Shown here: piece by piece, positions 41,629 to 54,720 of the stretch
Layout of the letters: the number at the start of each line of letters is the position of its first letter
Position numbering within the stretch: position 1 is the first letter of the stretch
NCBI GenBank assembly: GCA_034440635.1
Contig: JAOTON010001138.1
Span: 234,501 to 298,500 of the forward strand
DNA from: Lepas anatifera
Taxonomy: Eukaryota > Arthropoda > Thecostraca > Lepadidae
Length of the DNA: 64,000 bases
Reading direction: 5' to 3'
Position numbers and translations under genes: made by a program
The notes under the pieces: model-generated
What the model saw: the letters and a program-made list of their open reading frames with translations, nothing else
Told to the model about the DNA's origin: nothing
The model's database searches: none

Positions 41629-42742
41629 GTTTGATTTGCATCAGAGGTAGCGATTGCTGGATTGCATTTGCTCGTGAGCCGTGTTGTAACCTGCAGCCTG
41701 CTGCGGTGCTGCCCCAGCTGTAGGAGCAGCACCCTCTCTCCCTGCTCCTCACCTCCCACCTCCCTGGCTGTGGGAGGTGCGCCGTTCTTGGTGCCGGAGG
41801 CGCCGGGCGGCGCGTGCCCTCGGGCTGGAGTGGCGCCAGCTGCCGTGCTGTTTGTGACGGACGGTCCCTCGCCGTCGCGCGCTGTTGATCCGCCTGCGCG
41901 CACTAAAAACGTGTTGCGCTGCCGCCGGCCGTCGACGCGGTTTTTCGCAACGGCGGCGACGACGCTGAGAGGTGCCAGATGCAGTGTCGGCTGCGCCCGG
42001 CGGTCGTCACATATCAATTTCCGGTGTGTGAGACGCGGGCTCAGAGATTCTCCATCCTGTGATGAATAAGCCGCGGAGATCAATCCAGCTTGCTTCACAG
42101 AAGGGAGGAGATGAGTTTGTATTTGTCGAATTCTGAACGATGAAATAGCGTTCTGTTTGCTCCTGCTTTCAGTTGCGACTTTCACAGGCCGTGCAGTATT
42201 TGCAGGGCCGTGACGCATTGCAGCGTGAACACGCGTTGATTTCCGAGTGGCAGTTATTGCGGCGGTCCTGATTTGTGCTTCTGAATGGAACCGCAGTCCC
42301 AAGAAGCGCGTACTCGGGCGGTTTTCGAACAGAGGCGGCCTGTGGGGGCGGCATCAGTCGGATTTCCTTGGTGGACGATGCGTCAGCCCCTTCCAGCAGC
42401 GGAGGCGCTGCTTTCATTTCCGATTGTAGCACGATTTTCATCGCAGCCGTGAGCTCAGTAGACAACCAAGGTATGGCTCTGCACTCCTGCACAGGCAGGG
42501 AAAACCGTTCATTTTCAGGGCATTATTGATGCGACTTATGTAGGGGCATGCTGTGAAAATCGCCTCGTGTTGAAAGATGTTCCCCGACTCCATGTTATTT
42601 CACTGCTTCTGTAGTCAGCCATGTCTGAAAATTGGAAGGGTAAATAATGTCCATATTGCTTGTTCTTAAAGTAATGTTTTTGTTGTATTACTTTGTCAGG
42701 CGATGGTCAGCCATTTGCTATGAATTCCGCTACCATAAAGCA
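41629..42742. other. CpG-rich stretch and unassigned sequence
   Basis: 41700-42010 is CpG-rich, with overlapping open frames on both strands (226 codons on minus, 135 on plus) that show no domain. It could be a promoter region. No gene is supported. Confidence 0.3.
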
Positions 42743-43146
42743 CTGGAATGGTGCCCCTGTTAGCGGATCAGGCTCGGTATTCTGTCCCGTCACTTGTGCA
42801 GGACTTCGCGCTGGAATGGTGCCCCTGTTGGCAGATCAGGCTCGGTATCCGGTCCCGTCACTTGCGCAGGACTTTGCGCTGGAATGGTGCCCCTTCTGGC
42901 GGATCAGGCTCGGTATCCTGTCCCGTCAATTGCGCAGGACTTCGCACTGGAATGGTGCCCCTTCTGGCGAATCAGGCTCGGTATCCTGTCCAGTCACTTG
43001 CGCAGGACTTCGCGCTGGAATGGTGCCCCTTCTGGCGGATCAGGCTCGGTATCCGGTCCCGTCACTTGCGCAGGACTTCGCACTGGAATGGTGCCCCTTC
43101 TGGCGAATCAGGCTCGGTATCCTGTCCCGTCACTTGCGCAGGACTA
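42743..43146. repeat. 68 bp minisatellite, 6 copies
   Basis: Units begin CTGGAATGGTGCCCCT at 42743, 42811, 42879, 42947, 43015 and 43083, an exact 68 bp step, and contain CAGGCTCGGTATCCTGTCCC and GTCACTTGCGCAGGACT. The first unit is the most divergent. Confidence 0.97.
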
Positions 43147-43339
43147 GGTTTGAGCTATTTTCCACTTTTCTGTTTATACTTTGGTACGAAAACTTTTGCC
43201 TCGCTTTCGAACCAATCGACTTCACTGACCTTATGGTGGCACTGACTAGTCGTATCAGCGGTCCTCTGACTGAGTGCAGCATTTCTTAAACGGAAGTTCA
43301 CTCGCAGCCATAAGCCAGTTTTTTTTTAAGAGAATGTGA

Positions 43340-43440
43340 AACCCTTAAAATGGGGTTTGAAGTGAGATAGCCAGGCAATAGAGCAGGCTGAACACAGCGG
43401 GCTGTGTATATCGCTTGTTCTAGAACTCCCGTTTGCCGTG
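43340..43440 (-). mobile_element. tRNA-derived SINE-like fragment with B box, copy 2
   Basis: On the minus strand ACTTCAAACCCCATTTT occupies the B-box position. About 90 bases align with 13889-13975. Confidence 0.45.
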
Positions 43441-44975
43441 CAATATCGTGTGTGTAGAGCGGGCAGCGGTCCCGCACCGGCCCTGCGCGGGTCCGCTTCG
43501 TCGCCAACCGGCCGCCCCCAGCCATCAGGCCCACTGAGAGTACCCGTGCGCCATAGAGTAGTACGCTGGTGAAGCGCTGTTGCTCCGTAAAATATGATCT
43601 CTGCGAAAGAAACGAAATATGAAACCAGGGGTTTTTTCAGTATGTCCTACGCGGCTGATGAATCAGTCTAAACCTGATAAAGGTGTCGTATTCCCTTTGG
43701 GTAATTGAAGGAAGCCATTGGCTTTACTTGCAGTTGATTTAGTCTTTCATTTTATGTGTTTTTCCCAGACTTCAATGATAACACAGCTGTTTTGTGACAG
43801 ATTCTGAACCGGAGAGATTCGGACGGATTTGGAGTGTTGAGTCATCGGAAAGATAGGCAGCGCCAATATTGATTCCGACACCAGAGCCTTCTCGATTAGT
43901 ATGCGCGTAGAGGATATTTTGACACATATATCCCATTTGAAAACAATGGGCCAGTGGCTGTATGGTGATGGGCACATCGGTGACGGTGGGCCTGACCTCA
44001 GATCTTACGACGTCGAGGACTCTCTCGGGAACAGTTTCTGGACCCTAAACCAGACTTATTCGGACGCGGGATCCACTGGAAATGAAGGAAATAATACGTT
44101 AAGGGGACTGCTATGATGGAATGTTGATTATGTTTCGTGGCACCTTGATGCTAGGTTGTGCTTTGTATGGAAAGACCAAACACTGACTATCATAAGGGCT
44201 ACGAATCAAGGCTTCCCATTTTCAACCACCGGCTCGGCACGGAAGTTCAGTATAATTGTTCTGTAAATTACTTACGGCGGCCCCTGTTTGTTTTCCCATT
44301 TGCTTATGCATGGTGGCAGCTTACGATAGGAGGTTGTTAGGTATTTCCCTTACCACAAGGGGTTGTCAAGTATTTGATAGCTGAAATGTATTATGAAATA
44401 ATATTGAAGCTGGAAAACGTTGTAATCATTGAACGGCGTCCGCTGGAGGCTGTTTGCCGCCCTAGATGACCGGTGATTTCACGCCGGACCTCACGGGTGG
44501 GCCGAAACCAAACTGGCGGTCTTTTATGAAAGTCAGCCGTAAGTGAATACAATTTGACTACTGTTGCGGTGGGGGCATGACCGGGTTGGATTTCTTCTGA
44601 ATCCGGTCCTTCCAAAGCTCCTTAGTTGTCCCAGCATGGATCATGAGTCGCGGCTCTCCACGCCTGCTCCTGAGATCCCGTGCGTCCAGGTCCCGCAGCC
44701 AGGAAATGGCTTTTCTCCTGATCCAGCGTATGGGTGCGTCACGCGTCGGCTGGGAATGCAGCGGCTGGAATGGCTGTGGGCACGCCTCTGGGCGGCGCCG
44801 GCCGGCCGCGTCCATGTGGAATCTCCGGATGAGAGGTGTGCGGTATGTGCCAGTCACGGGGCCGGCGTCAGGCCTCAGTCACCGCTGCTGACGCTGAGCA
44901 TCGCTGGAGAGGTAGCGCGTGCTGACCGGAGAGGTTGGAGCCGCTCAGAGGAGTGCTGACGCGGCCACGGCGCCG
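43441..44975. other. unassigned sequence, CpG-rich at the right end
   Basis: 44640-44960 is CpG-rich and abuts the 33 bp array. No gene can be supported. Confidence 0.35.
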
Positions 44976-46345
44976 TCACCGCCGGACGGGTGACTGCCGC
45001 AGCAGCACGCCCGCCGGACTGGTGACTGCCGCAGCAGCACGCCCGCCGGACTGGTGACTGCCGCAGCAGCACGCCCGCCGGACTGGTGACTGCCGCAGCA
45101 GCACGGCTGCCTGACGGGTGACTGCTGCAGCAGCACGGCTGCCTGACGGGTGACTGCCGCAGCAGCACGCCCGCCGGACTGGTGACTGCCGCAGCAGCAC
45201 GGCCGCCGGACGGGTGACTGCTACAGCAGCACGCCCGCCGGACGGGTGACTGCTGCAGCAGCACGGCTGCCTGACGGGTGACTGCCGCAGCAGCACGGCC
45301 GCCGGACGGGTGACTGCTGCAGCAGCACGGCCGCCGGACTGGTGACTGCCGCTGCAGCACGGCCGCCGGACGGGTGACTGCCGCAGCAGCACGCCCGCCG
45401 GACTGGTGACTGCCGCAGCAGCACGGCCGCCGGACGGGTGACTGCCGCTGCAGCACGGCTGCCTGACGGGTGACTGCTGCAGCAGCACGGCCGCCGGACT
45501 GGTGACTGCCGCTGCAGCACGGCTGCCTGACGGGTGACTGCTGCAGCAGCACGGCCGCCGGACTGGTGACTGCTGCAGCAGCACGGCCGCCGGACGGGTG
45601 ACTGCTGCAGCAGCACGGCCGCCGGACGGGTGACTGCTGCAGCAGCACGGCCGCCGGACGGGTGACTCGCTGCAGCAGCACGGCTGCCTGACGGGTGACT
45701 GCTGCAGCAGCACGGCCGCCGGACGGGTGACTGCTGCAGCAGCACGGCCGCCTGACGGGTGACTGCTGCAGCAGTACGGCCGCCGGACGGGTGACTGCCG
45801 CTGCAGCACGGCTGCCTGTCGGGTGACTGCCGCAGCAGCACGGCCGCCGGACGGGTGACTGCTGCAGCAGCACGGCCGCCGGACGGGTGACTGCCGCTGC
45901 AGCACGGCTGCCTGACGGGTGACTGCTGCAGCAGTACGGCCGCCGGACGGGTGACTGCCGCTGCAGCACGGCTGCCTGTCGGGTGACTGCCGCAGCAGCA
46001 CGGCCGCCGGACGGGTGACTGCTGCAGCAGCACGGCCGCCGGACGGGTGACTGCCGCTGCAGCACGGCTGCCTGTCGGGTGACTGCCGCAGCAGCACGGC
46101 CGCCGGACGGGTGACTGCTGCAGCAGCACGGCCGCCGGACGGGTGACTGCCGCTGCAGCACGGCTGCCTGACGGGTGACTGCTGCAGCAGCACGGCCGCC
46201 GGACGGGTGACTGCTGCAGCAGCACGGCCGCCGGACGGGTGACTGCCGCTGCAGCACGGCTGCCTGACGGGTGACTGCCGCAGCAACACGGCCGCCGGAC
46301 GGGTGACTGCCGCAGCAACACGGCCGCCGGACGGGTGACTGCTGC
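44976..46345. repeat. 33 bp CAG/CTG-containing minisatellite, about 41 copies
   Basis: The unit contains GTGACTGCTGCAGCAGCACG and GCCGCCGGACGG. Variants (CGCCGCAGCAGCACGCCC, GCCGCTGCAGCACGGCTGCC) alternate in blocks. One extra base near 45667 shifts phase. Because the period is a multiple of three, all three minus frames stay open for 479-573 codons, giving Cys-, Ser/Pro- or Ala-rich 11-residue repeats. It is flanked on both sides by CpG-rich non-repeat DNA. Confidence 0.97.
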
Positions 46346-48029
46346 GGCACACCGCCGCCACTCCCCTGCCGCCGGCCGGCCCTTCTCCGCGCCGCAGCCG
46401 CCGTCTCCGCTCGGCGTCGGCCGCGCCCCTGGCAGCGGGCCAGCGAGCCCCCTCTCCCCCTTTTCCCTCCCCCCGCGGTGTCTGGTCGGTGAGCCGATCT
46501 GGCTGTCGGCACGGGTGAGAGCAGACGGCAGCGGCGTCATCGCCTGCGGCGCTGCTCCCTTTGTTCGACTGGCGGCCATCGATTGGAGGAACGGCGGCGC
46601 TGGTGGAGGGCCTGCGGTGGCTTCTGCTGTGTGGCCAGTGGCGACTGCTCCTGCTCCCAATGGCTTGGCAACAGCCCTCCAGATAATGCGCGAACATAAC
46701 TATATCACCATCCAGTTGCTCGGCTGTTATCTACTATTTGGCAGCTCGAATTCTGCGAAGCATCGCGCTGTGTCCCGGATATGTACATGTATAATATTTC
46801 TGTCGTTTTGTTCAGTTTTAAGACTCATTTATAAAACACGCGGAATCATATTATTTCCATGATTTGTTTTGCCAACAAAATAATCCTGTTCCGATTACAA
46901 TGAAGCTGTAAGATTTACAACAATGGGCTCGACGATGTAATCCGCAGTATTCACCGCTTCTCTGCAGTTGTCTGGTTGTCCGCCGGTCCACTGACGTGCT
47001 CAATACCAGTGTCCGTGTCCGAAGTGGGTCTTCGCCCTGGTATTTCACCAGGTCGTGCCATAATCCGCACTTCTGTGGGTCGGCTACCGGGGCCCATTCA
47101 TTCTGCGCCGGACTCAGACTCATATGGGTCGGACTAGAGGTCTGACCTTTTGAGAACACTATTCTGAACTAATTGAGATATGTACATTTGCTGGTGTTTT
47201 AATCGGTCTGTCGCATACGTAGTTGTCGCTCTTTCTTCAAGGCACAATTGAATTGAACTTTTTTGGTTGATTATACAAACGTGCGGTCTTAAATTGTGTT
47301 TTAACCCGAGCTGGTGATTTCTCTGTTCCCTGGTATGAGAAGCCAATTTAAATCGATCCGCTAGCCGAGAGGGCCGCCCGGGTCAGGCGACCTGAATGCA
47401 AACAATTTCGCCGGCCTCTGGGCCTGTAGATAAATGAATAATGAGTGGCGGTGTCTCGTCAGGAAACTGGCATTCTGGCTTCTCTGTGGAGATAATAGGT
47501 GATAATGACTGAGCTGCTCTTGGGTCAAAGTATGGATCTACATTCATCCAGACATATGTCTACATGCATGCACACATGCGTAAACGCATGGATTTATCTG
47601 TATGCATCATGTGCGTGCACTTGCATCACCTCAGTGAGGTGACGAGGAGGAAAAGTCCCATTAGGTCCCTGTGGGGCCCGAGGCAAAAGCCGTGCCAAAC
47701 GGATGTTTTCTGAGGCCCACCTGATGCCTGTTGTGTATTTTTGCTGTTGTATATTTTCAGTATCTAATATTTCAGCGCTTGCTTTTAGTTTCATGGCATT
47801 CAAGGATATTGCATCCTTCTTAGCTTCCTGTGAAACAATACACTGATATCCGAGCTATGTTTGTCTTGCTGCTGTATGGCGCTATTTAAACGCTGGATTT
47901 TCCCTGATCCAATTTTACCCCTGATCAGACCTTTAGTCAACGTACCAGGAATGTCGGTCGCCAGCTCGCAGCTCCACTTTGCAGGGAAACGTCTCGCAGC
48001 ATGTCGGCGCGACTAGAGGGGCCGGGGAT
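46346..48029. other. CpG-rich stretch then unassigned sequence
   Basis: 46346-46660 is CpG-rich and may be a promoter region beside the array. The rest shows no gene or repeat. Confidence 0.35.
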
Positions 48030-49225
48030 GCTGGGGTGGGGGCTGTGCATGTACCTCTAGCGTCTCTCTGCAACTGGGGGAGGGGCCGGGGCTGTGTACC
48101 TGTAGCGTATCTCTGCAACTGGGGGGAGGGGGCCGGGGACTCTGTGCCTGTAGCGTCTCTCTCTTACTGGGTGGGGGGGCAGGGGCTATGTAACTGTAGC
48201 GCCTCTGTGCGATTGGAAGGGCCGGGACTGCCGATGCGGGACCTGTATTTATGTAGCGCCTCTGTGCGACTGGAGGAGCTGGGGCTGCCGATGCGGGACC
48301 TGTATTTATGTAGCGCCTCTACGTGACTGGAGGGACCGGGACTGCCGATGCGGGACCTGTATTTATGTAGCGTCTCTGTGGCTGGAAGGGCCGGGACTGC
48401 CGATGCGGGATCTGTATTTATGTAGCGCCTCTGCGACTTGAGGGGCCGGGGCTGCCGATGCGGGACCTGTATTTATGTAGCGCCTCTGCGACTGGAGGAG
48501 CCGGGGCTGCTGATGCGGGACCTGCATTTATGTAGCGCCTCTGCGACTGGAGGAGCCGGGGCTGCTGATGCGGGACCTACATTTATGTAGCGTCTCTGTG
48601 GCTGGAGGGGCCGGGACTGCCGATGCGGGACCTGTATTTATGTAGCGCCTGTACGTGACTGGAGGGGCCGGGGCTGCCGATGCGGGACCTGTATTTATGT
48701 AGCGCCTCTACGTGACTGGAGGGGCCGGGGCTGCTGATGCGGGACCTGTATTTATGTAGCGCCTCTGCCACTGGAGGGGCCGGGGCTGCCAATGCGGGAC
48801 CTGTATTTATGTAGCGTCTCTGCGTGACTGGAGGAGCCGGGGCTACCGATGCGGGACCTGTATTTATGTAGGGCCTCTACGTGACTGGAGGGGCCGGGAC
48901 TGCCGATGCGGGACCTGTATTTATGTAGGGCCTCTACGTGACTGGAGGGGCCGGGACTGCCGATGCGGGACCTGAATTTATGTAGCGCCTCTGTGCGACT
49001 GGAGGAGCTGGGACTGCCGATGCGGGACCTGTATTTATGTAGCGTCTCTGTGGCTGGAGGGGCCGGGACTGCCGATGCGGGACCTGTATTTATGTAGCGC
49101 CTCTGCGACTTGAGGGACCGGGGCTGCCGATGTGGGACCTGTATTTATGTAGCGTCTCTGCCACTGGAGGGGCCGGGCCTGCCGATGCGGGACCTGTATC
49201 CGTGCAGCGTCTCTCTGCGACGAGG
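48030..49225. repeat. minisatellite of about 55-58 bp, about 20 copies
   Basis: The unit contains GGGCCGGGGCTGCCGATGCG and GGACCTGTATTTATGTAGCG and CCTCTGCGACTGGA. The first three or four units are strongly diverged, and units vary by 1-4 bp through GTG insertions, so long open frames are rare. Confidence 0.95.
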
Positions 49226-49879
49226 GTGGCGGCGCCGGGGCGTTTATGTGAGGAATGTGGGGGCGCCGAGCAGACGGCGCCCTCGGGAGGCCCGCCGCAA
49301 ATTGCCGCCGTGGAGGCCAACGCTGATTGAGTTACGGAGCCTTGGCCGCCGGACCGCCGGCAACAGGGTTAGATCGGCTTAGATTGGCTACCCCGACCTC
49401 CGAGGGGATCTCTGTGGCTAAAAGTTTCACGTTTGAGATTGCTTTTCACTGCCAGTGTTGAGTTAGGAGCGTGTGTGATTGTGCTTTTATAAGTTCACTC
49501 GCAGAAATATCCTGGCCGGAATTATGTCTTTTAGCTATATTAATTATATTTGGACGCGTAATGCTTTACTGCTTTGGGTTTTTAATGAGCTCTGTCGTAA
49601 AGGTTAAGACAGGTTTGTGCAAATTTGAATAAGTTTCTTTCGGGTCAAACTGCAAAATGTGTGCCATGCGCACTAAGCAGGTTCTGGGAGAAGAGATTTC
49701 GCAGACAATTTTGAGTCGTCCCATGTGAGGCTAGGTAAAGATCCTCGAAAGGTGTGGTAAAGCCATCATCTTGCCTTGTTTACCCTACCTGTGGAGCAGT
49801 AGGCGTCCGGCGGCATGCGCGGTCTTTCCTCTCGGCCTGTCGGCGGGCGTCCGCCCCTCTCGCTAAGGGAGGCCGCGGC
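49226..49879. other. unassigned sequence between two arrays
   Basis: No gene or repeat is seen. Confidence 0.4.
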
Positions 49880-50575
49880 GTCTCCGTTCCCGATCTGTAC
49901 CCAGTGAGGCGGTACCAGCTGCGCGGGCCGCGGCGTCGGCGTTCCCGATCTGTACCCAGTGAGGCGGCTGCGGCGTCGCCGTTCCGGATTTGTACCCGAT
50001 CTGTACCCAGTGAGCCGGCACTAGCTGTGCGGGCCGTGGCGTCGCCGTTCCCGATCTGTGCCCAGTGAGGCGGCACTAGCTGCGCGGGCCGCGGCGTCGC
50101 CGTTCCCGATCTGTGCCCAGTGAGGCGGCTGCTGCGTCGCCGTTCCGGATTTGTACCCGATCTGTACCCAGTGAGGCGGCACTAGCTGCGCGGGCCGCGG
50201 CGTCGCCGTTCCTGATCTGTACCCAGTGAGCCGGCACTAGCTGCGCGGGCCGTGGCGTCGCCGTTCCCGATCTGTACCCAGTGAGGCGGCACTAGCTGCG
50301 CGGGCCGCGGCGTCGCCGTTCCCGATCTGTGCCCAGTGAGGCGGCTGCGACGTCGCCGTTCCGGATTTGTACCCGATCTGTACCCAGTGAGGCGGCACCA
50401 GCTGCGCGGGCCGCGGCGTCGCCGTTCCTGATCTGTACCCAGTGAGCCGGTACCAGCTGCGCGGGCCGCGGCGTCGGCGTTCCCGATCTGTGCCCGATCT
50501 GTACCCAGTGAGGCGGAACCAGCTGCGGCGTCAGCGGCGTCGCCGTTCCCGATTTGTACCTGATTTGTTCCCGCC
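49880..50575. repeat. minisatellite of about 52-57 bp, about 12 copies
   Basis: The unit contains GTACCCAGTGAGGCGGCACT, AGCTGCGCGGGCCGCGGCGT and CGCCGTTCCCGATCTGT. Deletion variants lack the CACTAGCTGCGCGGGC part and gain an extra GATTTGTACCCGATCTGTAC. Confidence 0.95.
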
Positions 50576-53500
50576 GCCGATGGTGAGATTAGCACCTGCT
50601 GCCAGCGGCGTCGTTTGGACTCCAGGGCAGTTGTGGCCGAGCGCTGTTTGCTGGCCGACGCCGATCTCCGCCAGATCCAGCAGTCACTGCGGGCCAGCTG
50701 CGGTAATCATCTCTGGAACAATGTGGAGCGACCATACTCTGCCTCTCTTCTACACACATCTGCCCACTGAATTTAAACTATTCTTTTTAAAAACGGGATA
50801 AGAAATGGTAGAATAAAAGTTGGTCGTTTTTGTTCTTTTTTTGTGCTGGTAAGTTCTAACAGCATCGGAGAGCGATCAATGAGATCCACCAACCACAGAT
50901 TTCCAGTGCGGAAAAGGCCTGGCATGAAACCGGGTGTCTCCCGAGCACAGCACTTGTTTTGATTGTAGCTTTTCTTGAGTGAGTTAAAGACACGTGATGT
51001 ATCAAATAATACAGTCTAAAGCGGCTTGGTTTTGTGCCTTGTCACTTTTCACCCATTTGTTTCTCTCATGGCTGAGTGAGTTAGTGAGTGCTCTCACTTA
51101 CCGCCTGAATGCATCCTAGCTGCTGTCTAAAAAAGGCAATTACAGAACTTAAGGAAGTGCATGATGAAAGAATTGGCCGAGCGCAGTTCCGATGGTTTGT
51201 GGCTACGCTGACAGTGACTGCCTAAGCATAAATGATTATCAGAGAAAGAATCAAGAATTAATCGTGATTAATCGTAGAATAATCACGCACTCAAGTTTGG
51301 GTCCAGAAATGAAGCAGTCTTGCTTCCAAGATCATACTTTATAAGGCGCCTAAGTTTCATGTCTCCATTTTTGGTCCGTTGTGAATCATGCATCAGTCAT
51401 TTCACTCTGTATTCAATAGCGCTATCAATATGCATATGTTTATGTCGCTGGATTTCCCGACTGAACTTGACATGATCAGGGATTGCGGAGTATTTTTTAA
51501 GCTCTGGGATGAACTGTGCGCAATGTTGCCTGCTGTCGCCAGCGTATTTCCCGAATGGTGAAGTCCGCTCCAGCCAGAGGCAGCCCCCTCTTCCCCGCTG
51601 ACCTGCGCTACACGAAGTGCAGGGCCTGTCGCCGACAAAGCATCCAACAACACCGGGCTGCCGGTGCTCCTTGCGCTTGTATGACAGTCCGCTGTCGGCA
51701 GACCTCGGCAGCGAGCCGTCGTCCCGCGCCGCGGGGCGGAGGGTCCATCCCTCCATCTAGGGCACCTGATGGTATACCGCCTCTCCTTCAACCCAGCGGC
51801 TGGTCCGGCGCAGTGGCGTGCGCGAAATGTTATGGACGTGATGGGGATGGGCGGGGGATGGCTCAGCGGTGGCCATATAAAGTTTTCTACGTTCCGATTA
51901 TCAAAGGCTAGGGAAAAGATAACCGACGGTGGAAGTTCACGACTCGGGTCTGTATTGATTTCGACGCTTACGTAATGTAAAGTGTCTACTTTTTTCTGTG
52001 TTAAAAAGGTTCTCAATAAAAAGGATCAGTTTAAAAATCTGGGCTTGGCCCGTTATGTGGAAAGGAAAAACCTTTTTAAAGTCGATAATTGACCTTAAAT
52101 TGTTTTTCAAGCCAGTATCCTCACCTATTAAGTTAACCGCAGAATAAGGGCCGGGACCAGCGTGAGGTCCTAGCTCCGAGATGCTGGGTTCGAAACTACA
52201 CATCACTCATATTTCACTCACGAAGGTGGAGATCACTCAACCTGGATGGCTTCTTTGAACGTTCCTTTGTTCTAAAATCTGACGGAAGTAATGGGTGTGT
52301 ACTATGAACTCTTGCTCCGCTGAAGCGCACGGATCTCAGCGTTTCGGTAATATGATTGAAATAGATTATAAACCTTTTTCATCCAAGACTGTCTCATTAG
52401 CTGGAACGGTCAATTCTAAGTTCTCTGATTACAAGAGATTGCTGTATTTAGATACCTTTTAGCTTTTTGGGGAAATAGTCATCAGATGTTATTTACGCCT
52501 TACACATTACGCCGTTTGGTGAAGCGGAAGAGATGAGCAACTAGCTCACCGCTTATTCTTGAATTCTTCTTCATCTCGTGCGATTACGAGTCCACTGCCA
52601 AATTACCTCGGCTACTTGGTTACTCCTTGGCTTCTCCAGCCCTTTTTATGCGACATGATTTTACTCGTCCTTAAATTTATTTCTATGAATGAAAGCGTAC
52701 TTTCTATTGACCTGCCTGCGGTTTTTGCAAAGAGCTATGCCAAGATTTGACTTGAGTTTGCAAAATGGCGAGAGCAGGCAGGCGGGGCACATGATGTCAG
52801 CGACTTCGTATGCATCCTAGTATATCAGTGGAGACACGTGAAGTTAGGGCATATGGTGGCGAGGGCAGGTACACAAATTCGAGGACAGAGCATATTAGAA
52901 ATATTTTAGGGTGCCCTTAGTAGGGTACAGTATACGAAGACAAGGAAAGTGCAGATTAGGGAAGGGAAGGGCACATGAAAGAGGACAGGACAGATGAGGG
53001 GATGGAAAGGCACATGAAAGAGGACAGGGAAGATGAGGGATGTAAGGGCAAACGATGGATGACCAGATATACGGTGGGGAAAGCACGACATATGAGAGAA
53101 CTTTATGTACCTCGGACTGGAGTTCTAAGTCATGAATTTTGCGCGGATTAACGTCGTCCGTGCTATTTTTGGCAGCACGTTTTCATTCACTTTCTTTTGA
53201 ATGGTGTATCTTTTCGAATCCATTACCATGCTAGCATCTCGCACCTTGATTAGATTGTACCCTGTCTCAGTTTAGCTCTTGTCGATTCAGAGGCGGTGCA
53301 GTCAGTGAATGAATGATTTTTCAGCGAAACCTCAACTTTTCTGCCGCAGAAGGCTTATCCCTTAGAACCAAAATATACTCGGGCTTAAGCTCATTTTTCT
53401 AGGTTCACTCACGATCTCAACGAAACTTTGAGCTTTGTTTCCAATCTGGCTCAAATCAGATATTGTATTGTAAAAGTGGGTGATACGCCTCTCTCTACCA

Positions 53501-53879
53501 TCGCTTGCGATACCCATAATGTCGATGGCGAAGCAGTTGTTGATTAGAGCCACGGGCATGGACAAGCTGCTTTGGTCCGGTCTAGAACATGTAGCAATAT
53601 TTGTATTGTCCATCCAAAAAGCTATGGTAACTTAGGATATTTGCTCGCCTCTGTGAAGATGTCAGACGAGGGAAAAGAACGCAAGGGGTCGGTCGTCCAA
53701 AAATTCTGTAACACATTTTATTTTTCACCCCCTCACACTCTTAACGTTTTTTTCACGCCCATAGGAAACGTTTGATATTACTCTGGCCATATCCTCCAAC
53801 CCGCTTTGTGTTAGGTACTTAATGGACGGCCGCTGAGCACTTGTGCACATTGGCTAGAAGCGTCGCGGATTGTAGGAAG
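50576..53879. other. unassigned sequence
   Basis: A short imperfect repeat (GGCACATGAAAGAGGACAGG, two copies about 40 bp apart) lies at 52970-53040. Overlapping open frames at 51400-52016 show no domain. Confidence 0.4.
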
Positions 53880-54720
53880 TACAGTCCGGCCTGCTGCGGC
53901 CTGGTATGGATTCGACGCTTATTTCCGTTAGAGGAGCGACCACGGAGGCGGCCGGTGATCTATGGTCCCCGGTAGGGAGCGCCGCTGTCTCACGTGCGAC
54001 CCCCTCCCCCACACTGATAAATGGCGCCGCTTATATCAATACTAATCCGGTCGGTAGCCGGGGGCGGTTTAACGAGAGCGCCGCGTCGCCGCCGTATCTC
54101 CACTCAGGTAGCGCGTGGCTAACCAGCCAATTAGCCTGACGCCGAAAATAGTACGCCGGGATGTGTGCTCTGTTCATAACGAGTTCATCACAGATCTAGT
54201 TAGGGTTCGGAACTCCCATGCGGTGATTAACTAATTGGAAGCAACTATTCTGAGTGCGTGTATATCCGTACCGGCAGAGAGCTTGGCCGCTACCGTACCT
54301 GCGTCAGAGGCAACACTGAGCACGGCTGGGCACCTGGCCATTGATATCGCAGAACTATTTACAAAGCCGGTGTGGCGTTATTGCCGTCGGCCTGGTGTGC
54401 AGGCAGCGTCGGATTGACGTCTCCGGCCGTATCTCCGTGCCGTAAATGTCACACCACCCACCTGGCCTAATGCGCACACGTGAGTCACGTGCCCGGTCGG
54501 GGACGGCGTGCGTCAGTGCCGGAACGGGGCGGGGAGTCCGGTGACCATTACGGCCCGGAGCGGTGAGACTGCGACCTCGGCCGATACCGTATCGCCGCTA
54601 ATAGCGCGCCCTGCGTCTGTCCACACCGCCACCTGGTGTCGCCTCGGCTGGCCGCTCGTTAGGTCGGCTGCCTTCCTGCGCAGGTGGGCCCGTCCGCGTC
54701 ACCGACTTTTTACATCTGGT
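53880..54720. other. CpG-rich stretch, possible promoter region
   Basis: CpG-rich over about 800 bases with short open frames (for example 53906-54139, 77 codons) and no domain. Whether it is a promoter cannot be told from sequence alone. Confidence 0.3.

Noticed and set aside
48030..50575. CRISPR-like arrays
   Set aside because: The units are contiguous tandem repeats without unique spacers, and the genome is eukaryotic.
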